A program made the translations under genes and the position numbers. From Ceratopteris richardii (taxonomy: Eukaryota > Streptophyta > Polypodiopsida > Polypodiales > Pteridaceae), in contig CM035422.1 of the NCBI GenBank assembly GCA_020310875.1, positions 56,568,406 to 56,632,405 on the forward strand: a stretch of 64,000 nucleotides of DNA, in the 5' to 3' direction. Shown one piece after another: positions 11,346-20,770 of this stretch (its first letter is position 1; each line of letters opens with the position of its first letter). The notes below the pieces were generated by a model. It was given only the letters and a program-made list of their open reading frames with translations, was not told the origin of the DNA and made no database searches.

Positions 11346-12115
11346 TGCCTGATGAGTTGCCTGATGCTTATTTGTTCAATTTAGAAGTTGTTCCTAAATG
11401 GGCAAATAAGTTGGTACCAGTCCTAACCTTCGGCCCTGCAAATAAGAATGTGAAAACATCACAAGAAGAAATTGTAAAATCACAAAAATATCACATATTG
11501 GCAGGAAGCATGTATAAACAAGATACGGAGGGTGTATTAGCTTGTTGTGTCGAGGATGATGAACATAGTAGTTGGTTGCAGCAAGCTCATGAAGGATTGC
11601 TAGGAAATCACTATTCTAAACAACGCACATTGCAGAATCTAAAACGTTTAGGAGTGTATTGGCCTAGCATGGACAAATAAATACATGAGTGGATTAAGAA
11701 TTGCCCAATGTGCAGAGAGAGACCCCCAGTGGAGCATGCAACCCTTTATCAAGTGTCATTAATTCCAGATTGGAGTGCTCCATTGGTAGAGTTTATGAGA
11801 TCGGGAAGATTACCCAAAGAAGATAGTCTAGCAAGAAGACGAAACATGGAGCAAGAGGCTCAAGGCTATGCCTTAGTAGGGGACAACCTATACCGAAGAG
11901 GCAAAGATGGTTACTTAAGACTGTGCGTTCATGAATCAGACTATTTAAAGGTCTAAGAGATTGCACACAGTGGTGTTGCAGGTGGACATTTTGGTCCTGA
12001 CCGAGTGATCAAGACCATTCTATTCTCAGGACTTTGGTGGCCCACTCTTCATATGGATGCACATACCTATGTGAAGAAATGTGACATATGCCAACGTGCA
12101 CAATATCCAATTAGA
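11346..12115 (+). pseudogene. Two tandem H2C2 zinc fingers before integrase, family 1
   Basis: First finger: AHEGLLGNH then CPMC (about 11585-11715). Second finger: AHSGVAGGH then CDICQ (about 11965-12105). Each is followed by the linker expected before an integrase core, and the two are separated by about 80 residues with the motif LVGDNLYRRGKDGYLRLCV. One such finger is usual. The same pair is present in family 2. Confidence 0.85.
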
Positions 12116-13120
12116 AAAGATGAGATGCCTTTGAGGCCAATGATGGGAGGGCATGCATTTTCGAAGTGGGGCATAGACTTCATAAGTCCGATTAACCCCC
12201 CATCTAGAAACTCCCATGCAGAGTATATTATTGTAGCCACAGATTACCTTACAAAGTGGGTAGAAGTGAAAGCCACAACAAAGAATGATGCTCAGACTAC
12301 GGCTAAGTTCTTATTCGAGAATGTGTTCACGAGATATGGACTACCAATAGAATTAGTGAGTGATAGGGGCACACACTTCTTGAACGAGGTCATTGAAAAT
12401 CTTCTCCAAGAATTCTTGGTGATACATAAGAAGTCTGCCCCCTATCACCCACAAGCTAACGAACAAGTCGAGAGCACAAATAAGATCCTATGTAACGTGT
12501 TGACAAAACTTGTAAATAATAAACGCTCTGATTGGGACAAACAACTTCATCATGTTGTTTGGGCTTATCGAGTTGCCTACAAAACGGTACTCAATGCCAC
12601 CCCATTTCAGATGGTCTTTGGACAGAATGTTGTGCTACCATTGGATTTCCTAATCCCTGCTTTAAAAGTAGCACAAGAGTATGAGTGGACTGGACATGAA
12701 TTGTCCTTGAGGATCTTTGATCTAGAACGCTTAGGCGAGACAAGGTTACGAGCAGCTGCCGGCATCTATGCTGCGAAGAAAAGACAAAAAGCATACTTCG
12801 ATGCGCACATCAAGGACAAGGGATTAACAGAGGGAGACCTAGTGCTGGTTTACACACTAAAGCAACATGCCCGTAAGTTGGAAAAAAGAGGATACGGACC
12901 CATGATCATTAATAGAATTTCCACTAGCGGTGCAGTTCAATTGGCCACTCTAGAAGGAGATATCTTGCCCAACTATATTAGTGGATGTAGAGTCAAATTA
13001 TATCAAGAACCTCTTACAGAGGACATGCTAGTGAGACTCAACACTGCTAAGAAACGAAAAGAAGAAGAGATGAGAGTCAGAGAAGAAGCTCAAGCAGAGG
13101 CTAGAGAGCGCATAAGGCGA
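12116..13120 (+). pseudogene. Integrase core and GPY/F-like C-terminal domain, family 1
   Basis: DDE integrase: the first Asp lies in KWGIDFISPIN (about 12176), the second in LVSDRGTHF (12362-12364), and the Glu in HPQANEQVESTNK (about 12470). The C-terminal part has GDLVLVYTLKQHARKLEKRGYGPMII (about 12833-12905), the GPY/F-type module that binds DNA in Gypsy integrases. There is no chromodomain. It is followed by a long Glu/Arg-rich helix (KKRKEEEMRVREEAQAEAR). Function from established family motifs. Confidence 0.92.
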
Positions 13121-13194
13121 AATAAGTTAAGGCGACTAGGACTAGATGTCAACTCAAAAGCCCCAAAATATCACATGGATATGTGCCAAAAATC

Positions 13195-13560
13195 AGGCAT
13201 AGCGACTTCTCAAGTCTTCGACCGACGTCCCTTTGTGACCATAGAGATAGGACAAGGAGAGGGTGCAAGGACTGTGAAAGCATTGATTGACTCAGGTGCA
13301 GCAAGTAGTGCAGTTAGACTTTCCTACTGCCAAGACTTGCAGTTGAACATCAATCCCATAGAAGCTTATCTCATAGGATTGGGAGGTGTGGAAACCCCTT
13401 GTTTGGGCGAGGTGGAACTTCCCATCTACCTTCAAGATGTTCCAATGAAAGTCAAAGCGCTAGTGTGTCAAGATGAGAACCTGATAGAACCACTTGTCTT
13501 GGGTCAAGATTGGATCTATGACTATGCAGTTAACTTAAACCTAAGAAGTCAAATTCTTCA
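13195..13560 (+). pseudogene. Second retropepsin-like domain, downstream of integrase, family 1
   Basis: FVTIEIGQG, then the catalytic motif DSGA (13289-13300), a GLGGVETPCLGEVELPI strand pair, VKALVCQDE, and the closing LGQDWIYDY (about 13498). This is the full order of motifs of a single-domain aspartic protease. It is continuous in the same frame as integrase. A first protease is already present before RT, so this is an extra domain. Also present in family 2 (22390-22720). Whether it cleaves protein is not known. Confidence 0.85.
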
Positions 13561-13699
13561 AGTTTGGGTACAGGAACAATGCATTACATTAGAATTAGAA
13601 AACTACATGCTCACAGATCATGGCACCACACTCTCTCTTAGTTCCGCTAAGACTAATCTTCACGAGAAAGATGTTGTATGTGTCAAAAGCTCTATGATC

Positions 13700-14400
13700 C
13701 AGAAGGACTCAAGCATGGAAGGACAGTCGCAAAGGCAAGAAAACCCTCCTTCTTTTTCGAAGAGTAAAGCATCCATGGAAGTTCAACCTCAGAAGCAAGT
13801 ACAACAATTCAAGACAACTGCTATAGCAAATAGAAAGACACCCTTCAACAAGACAGCAGTTCCGAGCATGAAGCAGATCTGGGTACATAAAGGAGGACAA
13901 CCACCAGCCTTGCCCCCACAAATCCCATCCAGACAAGCCAACCAGGCCAAAAGAGGAAGGAAGAAGCTCGGACAAGCTCAACCACAAGGTATCCGACAAA
14001 TTTGGGTGCCTAAGGAATTAGCGATAACTCAACAAGGCGGGTTACAGATGTGGGTACCTAAGAAGCTCTTACATCCACAGCAACCTATATTCTCCCACAT
14101 GCAAAGAGTCTCAACAAAGAAGCCAAAATCAAAAAAGGGTAAGAACTGCGTATAGAGACCAAAAGAAGATCAAATCACCTCTTCAACCATAGAAGGAAGA
14201 TATGCAAAAAGGGTATGGGTTTGGAAGCCAAAAGTACAAGTAGCCTACACCGAACCAAAGGGCCAACCACATTGGATACCACAGTTCAGAAAGCATCCAA
14301 AGATGAAGTCGCCTGAAGTGATCTCTACTGTGCCAAATGCTGTTCTCAAATGGATTCCAATAAGGAGGATTACATCATCTCGCGATCCCATGGAGACATC
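13700..14400 (+). pseudogene. Basic tail with repeated IWVPK-type motifs, family 1
   Basis: Gln/Lys/Pro-rich tail holding spaced short repeats: KQIWVHKGG (about 13873), RQIWVPKEL (about 13996), QMWVPKKLL (about 14047), and further weaker W-x-P-K/I relatives to about 14360. No fold recognised. The counterpart in family 2 is at 21790-22010. Possibly a nucleic-acid or partner-binding linear motif; this is inference. Confidence 0.7.
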
Positions 14401-14901
14401 CAAGAAAGATGGTGTCAACATCTGCAAGTAACATAAAGCCTCGAACGAGCGACAACCATGTGCTCCTTGCACAATCTTGTCTTTTGCACCATTCAGGTCA
14501 TGCATTTCTAAAGTATGCATTATATAGGGCCACATTACATGGCCGTGCATAGACACAACTAAGAGTCCCATGCACTAGAGCGCAGTGACACATGTAAACC
14601 ACTTTTTGATACTAAACTTTGCCTTCTTGTTTTGTGACATTCCTCAAAAAAAAAAAAAAGGAGGGAAAGAACTTGTTCCCAGGTTTTGCTCATGGAACAT
14701 GAATGAGTCATGCTTAGTTGAAGATTGAACCATCGATTACTGGGCATTTATGAGTTTGGATAGAAGTGTGTCTCGGCTAACAGATGATGTAATTGCTGCC
14801 TTATCTGGTAGATGTCAAGAACTGAGCATGAACATGGCATCCACACCTATGGTTTCCCCTTACCATGGTGGGAGTGAAGATCTTGAAGGTCCACAACTTG
14901 A
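14401..14901 (+). other. Non-coding start of family-1 cargo zone
   Basis: No coding signal that I can support. It contains an A-run (about 14645-14660) and a repeated theme 'catgcat..agtatgcattatatagggc..acattacatggcc' at about 14500-14540 that is echoed at 15380-15415, so the zone may contain a diverged internal duplication. Confidence 0.45.
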
Positions 14902-14931
14902 GTGATACTTAACTACTGTATGCATGAGAGC

Positions 14932-15123
14932 ATCCAAGGAGATATTTGCAAGATTTTGTTTGGTACCCCAAAAATCCTTGTCTGTATACTAGATAAGCAG
15001 ACTCCTGCTTATGGTGAACTAAAGAGAACTTGTGAAACTAAGCTTGGTGTAGTTACCCAATGTTGTTTGTCAAAGAATATAAAGAAATTCAATTCTCAGT
15101 ATTTGGCAAACATTGCTTTGAAA
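14932..15123 (+). pseudogene. Argonaute MID-domain fragment captured inside family-1 element
   Basis: About 64 residues read as Argonaute: GTPKILVCIL, then YGELKR, CETKLGVVTQCC, and QYLANIALK. In Argonautes this is the MID domain running into PIWI, which holds the 5' phosphate of the guide RNA. The pocket residues known from human AGO2 (Y529, K533, Q545, K566) have equivalents here: Y of YGELKR, its K, Q of VVTQCC, and K of IALK. The similarity stops where INVK-GG would follow. It lies in the sense direction between the pol tail and the polypurine tract of a retrotransposon. AGO1/5/10-like or AGO7/2-like cannot be settled by eye. It is a captured fragment, not a whole gene. Confidence 0.85.
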
Positions 15124-15724
15124 AGAGAAGACAGAACCAGGCACTCAAATAAAATTTTCGGTGGACCAGCAACATGGACATTCATCGACAATGTTCCATC
15201 AATAATGCCGGGTATACAACATGAAGAGATAGACATCAATCAACCCTTCACCACGGTAAGTATCTTTACTCTGGCAACACCATAACCATGATAGATTAGG
15301 AAACCCCTTCGTCAGCATACCCTTGAGCACTTAGCTCAAGACCCGCAATTTTTGCACCATACTTCTTCCAAGGCATTTTCCAAGTAAGCATTCATAGGGC
15401 TAAATTACAAGGCCCTGCACAAGGCACATATTTTCCTCAACCCATGCACGAACACACTTACCCATCACTCAATATGGGTTATGAGTACTTGGCATGACTA
15501 CTATGAACATCAACTGTGGAAGATCTAGAAAACATCAACAGAGACTCACAACGACACAGTCATGCTGGAATCCAAGGAAGAAGCACATACCAAGAGACTA
15601 CAACTTGCAAAGACTCGCCGTGATAGATGAAGAACCAGACACATCTGGAAGTCAGACGACTTTTGTTCATATAGAAGGGACACTCCCTCTCAAGGCACTA
15701 CTTGGAACAACCACTACAACAAAG
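15124..15724 (+). other. Rest of family-1 cargo zone, with a strong splice-donor-like site
   Basis: The frame of the Argonaute fragment stays open to 15285 without recognisable Argonaute sequence. At 15253-15263 the sequence ACGGTAAGTAT is a very good match to a plant 5' splice site. The rest, to the hairpin, looks non-coding. Confidence 0.5.
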
Positions 15725-15744
15725 GTCTGTCAAGGACGACAGAC
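15725..15744 (+). promoter_or_regulatory. Hairpin upstream of polypurine tract, family 1
   Basis: GTCTGTC, loop AAGGAC, GACAGAC, 2 bases before the polypurine tract. Stem identical to 4811-4830 in family 2, loop different. Confidence 0.75.
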
Positions 15745-15746
15745 TC

Positions 15747-15760
15747 GAGAGGGGGGGGAG
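15747..15760 (+). promoter_or_regulatory. Polypurine tract, family 1
   Basis: GAGAGGGGGGGGAG directly abutting the LTR start TGTTGAAG; the plus-strand primer site. Confidence 0.92.
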
Positions 15761-16367
15761 TGTTGAAGCTCAAAGTCAAGGACAAAGCATGGAAGCACAT
15801 CAAAAGGTGGACACACAAGGAAAGGGAGCAAGTAGGGAGCTCCAAGAAGTGTATGTCAAATTTTCAGAAGAATCCCCTACAAAAATAGTGATTTCCATCA
15901 CTAAAACCATTGTAAATACCATTTTCTATTTTTGTAGCTCTATTTTGTGGAGGCCAAGGAGTCCTTGAGCTTGAGGAGAATTAGGAGTACTATCATACCA
16001 ATTTTCATAATTTTTAGACTTCGTTTGAGCCCTCGGATAAGCCCTGGAACCTAATTTTTAACTAGGCCGGACACTAGGTCTGGACAGGGCCAAAACTAGT
16101 CAAAAAACTATAAAAAGAGCTAGAGAGCTCATTTTTGAGGTTACCTTGATAGAGAATAGAGCTTTTGTAAGAGAATTCTTTGGCAATCGAAGCTTTCCAT
16201 TGTTCCTCTCTTTGATCTTACTTTGTGCACGTGTGTGTGTATGTGTGTGCATGTTTGTGTGCTTTCACTCACGCACTTGTGCCTTCACTTGCTCGTGGTC
16301 TTCATACCGGTCCTCACATCTCCGCGGATTGAAAAGTAAAGGAGGTGGTGCTTACTCTTGAGCTACA
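15761..16367 (+). repeat. 3' LTR of family-1 element E1
   Basis: 607 bp, TGTTGAAGCTCAA to TTGAGCTACA, with hairpin at 15886-15903, TATA box TATAAAAAG at 16109-16117 and GT-rich stretch at about 16230-16260. Nearly identical to 4107-4714. Followed by ACAAT (16368-16372), the same word that flanks the E1 5' LTR. Confidence 0.94.
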
Positions 16368-17337
16368 ACAATGCATCCCAATCCACTAGACCTGGGACGT
16401 CTGGATGGGGCACCCGCAATTGATCTGAGTGGATGGTCCTCTCCATAGCGAATAGTTGGAGGAGATATGAGGGCTTGGGTACAAACATTTCTGAGTGATA
16501 TTCCCAGAACCCTGTGATGAACATCTCCTCGAAGGTCTGCTTGAAGCATGCTGGGAGGTATTTTATTCTTGCGTGCCAAGCATATACTACCTTTATTGAG
16601 GGGGTAGTGGTCATGTCATATACCAGATCTTGGTTGCCTTCAGTGAAGCCAACTCCTGAAAAGTGGGGGTCCTTGATGTTCTTGAATGTCCTGAATGTGA
16701 TGAGCATTAATTCAAAGATCTTCATGCACATCTGTGCCATCACATCAGGGGTGTTCCGTAGGCAAATGCTCTAGTGACGGATTGTAGAAATCATGTAAGC
16801 AACAGTGGGAGGTCCTTGTGGAGGTGATAGATAGACATAATTTAACCACTTTGCACAACCTTTGATGTTCTTTACAGCAATGGTAAATCCAGGCCAGGTG
16901 CGTCTGCGGAAGACTAGAACATAACAGGGATTGTATTTAATAAAAAGTGGTATGTTAGTCCAAGTACGAACCATCTCGGGATAGGTCTCAAGAAGACGGA
17001 TCCTCCAGGTGGGTTGATGAATGGATCCTTTTTTAGCACTCTCTGGGATATCATCGGGCCCAAATTGTGTGGCAAAGGTTGGAGCCTTGCCACATCGTCG
17101 TTGAATCTCTGCGTTGTAATCTGCCAGGAGTACACAATATGGCACATACTGATCGTTGTTGGTGCCTATCCATCTATGATGAGACATACTGCGGAAATAC
17201 TCTGACTTTATGATTGTGTCTTCTAATTTGGCCATTGATTGGATTTGGATTGCCACTCGATCTTCATGGGTTTTCGCTGTCTTTTCGAGTGTCTAAAGCC
17301 ATTCGGGTACTTCGACTTCCAAGGTGTCCATTCCTTC

Positions 17338-18050
17338 TTAGGTTTGCTGACCTCCTGGCATCGGCATAGGAACATATGGTTCCTCATACGATTCGTCCAC
17401 CTCAATGGGTACCAATTCATCTGGCTCTAGTTCCACAACTAGAGAGGGATGTCTTTCATATTCCAGTAACTTCTTCTGCAATTCTGCCACCTGCTCTGTT
17501 AATGCCTTTACTTCCTCTGAAGTCGTGGTTGTCTCTATGATCTTGGGTTGTGCCTCCTGTTCTCTGAGCTGGCGGCGTAGCGCATCCCGTTCCTTTTCCA
17601 AATCATCATGTGCTTCTAATAGATCGGCATAGCTTTCCAAGATTGTCTTCACTGTTTCTGAGGGGATTGCTTTGAATTGTTCTGGGTCGATCTCGTGGGG
17701 AGAGCCTTCCATGGCAGCTTCCAGGTTTTCTTCATTTTGCTTCTGCAGACGCTTGTTTTCTTCAAGGGCTGTAGCCATGTGTTTTCTGAGTAGAGTCAAA
17801 TTACGCCGGTCTCTTAAATTATCTATTTGGTAGACCTTCAGTAAAGCTTCGAGTTGTTTAACACCTGGCACTTGTGATGGTTGGGGTGTCTCCAGAAGGG
17901 TTTGATGAGCTTGCTCGAGTGTGGTGTAATGTTGATTAAGGTCTGCATTTTCATCTTCTATAGTTGTAAGCCATCTCTGTAGTTATTGGTGATTCGTAGT
18001 CAGTTGATGATGACGGTCTTCGAGAGCCTGATACTCACTCTGAAGTTGAT
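17338..18050 (-). other. Coiled-coil part of the family-2 cargo unit
   Basis: Heptad-like, Glu/Lys/Leu-rich: LRDRRNLTLLRKHMATALEEN, LEAHDDLEKERDALRRQLRE and VKALTEQVAELQKKLLEYE. It ends in an acidic, Pro-rich segment. Suggests self-association; inference only. Confidence 0.65.
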
Positions 18051-18055
18051 ACACA

Positions 18056-18350
18056 TGTTATATGGAGTAACCCCTAAGAAGAGGTGTGAACCACCTCTTA
18101 GCTTTGTAATTAGATGGGCTCACACATGAGTGCCATGTGGTACCCATGTGTGAAGCCATGTGAGGGAGGCTCATTTCTTTAAATCATGAGAGAGTAAATA
18201 AAGACTCAACCACGCAGCAGGGCGGTTCTTTTTATGAAGTAGATCTCCATGTGTGCATAGGGAACTGAACCGAATCGTCATCGTTCAGAGTGCAGAGAAG
18301 AACTGATCTTACTCTTCCAAAATGGAGGGTGTCATCAGGAGAACGTTTCA
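18056..18350 (+). repeat. 5' LTR of the 0.9-kb element
   Basis: 295 bp, TGTTATATGG to GAACGTTTCA. Contains AATAAAG near 18198 as a possible polyadenylation signal. Confidence 0.93.
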
Positions 18351-18352
18351 GC

Positions 18353-18364
18353 TGGTATCAGAGC
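18353..18364 (+). promoter_or_regulatory. Primer-binding site, initiator tRNA-Met
   Basis: TGGTATCAGAGC, 2 bases after the LTR; the standard plant tRNA-Met-initiator primer site. Confidence 0.94.
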
Positions 18365-18389
18365 ATACTACGCACTCGAGAGAAACGGA

Positions 18390-18525
18390 CGAGGAGTCAC
18401 TTGTATAAAGAGTGTCTAGTAAAGTGGAAAGATAGGTCAGAAGATAGTGCCACATGGGAGCGGGTTAGCACCCTTCAGAGACGGTTTCCCAGTTTTAGAT
18501 TACCTTCCCAAGAGTTTTCTTAAGG
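18390..18525 (+). pseudogene. Chromodomain remnant
   Basis: YKECLVKWKDRSEDSATWE followed by LQRRFPSF. This matches the C-terminal half of a chromodomain (EYLVKWKG...ATWE...FPxF) as found at the end of chromovirus integrases. The domain reads methylated histone H3 in family members. It directly precedes the 3' untranslated part. Confidence 0.85.
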
Positions 18526-18674
18526 GGAAGGATATGGGGAAACAACACGGAGACAGGACCATGTATTTCTATACATGGGGATATAGTGGGAGTGGTGATT
18601 CTATTATTTCTCTCTTTCTTTCAGACCTTCCAACACCATTTTTGAGGACAAAAATGGAACTAAGGGGAAGGAAA

Positions 18675-18969
18675 TGTTATATGGAGTAACCCCTAAGAAG
18701 AGGTGTGAACCACCTCTTAGCTTTGTAATTAGATGGGCTCACACATGAGTGCCATGTGGTACCCATGTGTGAAGCCATGTGGGGGAAGCTCATTTCTTTA
18801 AAGCATGAGAGAGTAAATAAAGATTCAACCACGCGGCACGGCGGTTCTTTTTATGACGTAGATCTCCGTGTGTGCATAGGGAATTGAACCGAATCGTCGT
18901 CGTTCAGAGTGCAGAGAAGAACTGATCTTACTCTTCCAAAATGGAGGGTGTCATTAGGAGAACGTTTCA
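18675..18969 (+). repeat. 3' LTR of the 0.9-kb element
   Basis: 295 bp, same ends as the first copy, preceded by the purine tract ending GGGGAAGGAAA. About 96% identical to the first copy. Confidence 0.93.
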
Positions 18970-20267
18970 ACACACATTGATGTAAAGCCAAGAATATACT
19001 ATTTACATTAAATGATGCAGGGAAAGATGAAGATGCAAGGGGAATGGGGAAAGGGAAGGGAGTCGTGAATGATGTGGAGTCAAGTGGTGATGTGGGTGGA
19101 GGGGGTATGGGAGATTGAGGATGCATAGGGGGAGGGAGTGATGCTGTGGCAGGTGATGTTTCCATGGTGTCGAATGTGTGTGTGTCCGTGTAGATGGGGA
19201 CAGTGGGTGGGGTGGAAGTGATGTTTGTGAATAGTGTTGTGAAGGTGGGCATGGTAACTCCTCCGAATTGGATGTCGGGAGAGAGAGGAATTCCCATGAC
19301 ACATGTGGTAATGGTGGAAGTGGTGTGGGTAGTGTCATGTGGTGAAGTGAATTGTGTAGTGAGAGGTGGGGAGGGTGGTGAGAGTGGTGCCGTCTGATGT
19401 TCCTCTATTTGTGTAGTGTCTCCTACTGTCGATACATTCATGTGAGATTGCTTGCCGGAGCGCATAGGACGGGTAGGTACTCGTTTTTCAAATCGGTGAA
19501 TATAAGCCATAGCTGCATGAATGGCTTCATCTAGCCCCACCGCATCCGCGTGCAAGTTCATGGATTCAATGAACATTTCATCTACACCTTCCTCTGCCAA
19601 CATTTGGCTCATGAGAACCTTTCCTGTTTCGAGGGACAGCTTGTGTTGTTCTTGGACTCGCTTCATGGTTTCATATAATCTCTTTATTTGGGCCGAGTAT
19701 GCTGGGGCACTTGCTAGTTCTGAAAGGTCGTCATATTCTTGATCATACTCCTTGGTTTCTTTTGTCTCTTCATCATCCTCTTCTACTTCTACTACTTCCG
19801 GTTGGGTCGGGGCTGAAGTTGTAGTAGTGGGTTTTGGTCCTTGGGTCTGCTCTGCTTCTGTCTCCAGGTTAGACTCATTGATAATGCGGGCAATTTCTTC
19901 ATCGGTCAAATCAGCTAGGGTGTAACCTTGTGGGAACTCCAAGTCCGATGGAACCGGAGGGAACACCAGATTGGGTCCTTCTGCACTTGGTCTGGGTAGG
20001 CGAATGGTAAATGGTCGGACACGTCGCGTTTGTGGAGGGGTCACCTCTGGTGTGGTGGTGGCGCCTCTTGCTTGGGCACATGGTAATTGAACTCCCCCCC
20101 TCATCTTCTTCGATGGAGGACCCGTCGTTGACAGCCGTCTTTGGAATTCTTGGGCCCTGGACCATACTAGAGCTCTTTGAATGGGCACGTCGTACGCTAA
20201 GCACCTGTAAATTATTTTTGTCAGAGCACAGTATCCATGAAGCACAGTCTTCTGTTTCTTATTCCAT

Positions 20268-20770
20268 CGTTGATGGGCTAGGTGGATCTGATCTATGATC
20301 CAATGTGGTATATTGATGGTGAGATTCTCTGTCTCCGCCAAGTACAAGCTGAACCATATCTTTTTGGGTGACATAGTGAAGCGTTCTTGGGCGAGAAAAG
20401 CAAAATGCTGCATGATCATTCGTAGGTGGAGAGCAATGGTAGGTGTCATTGCTACCATGTCCTTCAATTTTATTGAGATCCTTATGCTTCATCCTGCCTG
20501 GAACCATTGTTTCTTTCTTCGTTGATGGGCTAGGTGGATCTGATCTATGATCCAATGTGGTATATTGATGGTGAGATTCTCTGTCTCCGCCAAGTACAAG
20601 CTGAACCATATCTTTTTGGGTGACATAGTGAAGCGTTCTTGGGCGGGAAAAGCAAAATGCTGCATGATCATTCGTAGGTGGAGAGCAATGGTAGGTGTCA
20701 TTGCTACCATGTCCTTCAATTTATTGAGATCCTTATGCTTCATCCTGCCTGGAACCATTGTTTCTTTCTT
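20268..20770. repeat. Tandem duplication, unit about 252 bp
   Basis: Two head-to-tail copies, 20268-20519 and 20520-20770, each starting CGTTGATGGGCTAGG and ending at a TTTCTTTCTTC stretch. They differ at only a few positions, so the duplication is young. Lies in the helical part of the family-2 cargo unit. Confidence 0.92.

Larger units (their letters stand above)
5555..16367 (+). mobile_element. Ty3/Gypsy family-1 element, gag to 3' LTR (element H gag passing into E1)
   Basis: Begins inside gag at the target site of element A and continues through gag, protease, RT, RNase H, tandem H2C2 fingers, integrase, second protease, IWVPK tail, Argonaute cargo, hairpin, polypurine tract and 3' LTR. 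The first part of gag is adjacent to A and so belongs to H; the 3' LTR pairs with the E1 LTR at 4107-4714. The switch from H to E1 lies somewhere in the shared gag. Broken, about ten breaks. Confidence 0.85.
18056..18969 (+). mobile_element. 0.9-kb non-autonomous LTR element with chromodomain remnant
   Basis: Two 295-bp LTRs (18056-18350 and 18675-18969) differ at about 11 positions by my count. The internal part is only 324 bp: initiator tRNA-Met primer site (18353-18364), a short stretch reading as the end of a chromodomain, and a purine-rich tract (18658-18674). Target duplication ACACA is exact (18051-18055 and 18970-18974). Orientation plus, inserted antisense into the family-2 cargo unit. 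By content it derives from a chromovirus (Ty3/Gypsy), reduced to near-TRIM size. Ends whole, no coding capacity of its own. Confidence 0.93.

Noticed and set aside
19003-19338. Pro/His-rich open frames opposite or beside the cargo unit
   Set aside because: Shadow frames of the Pro/Thr-rich low-complexity part on the same or opposite strand.
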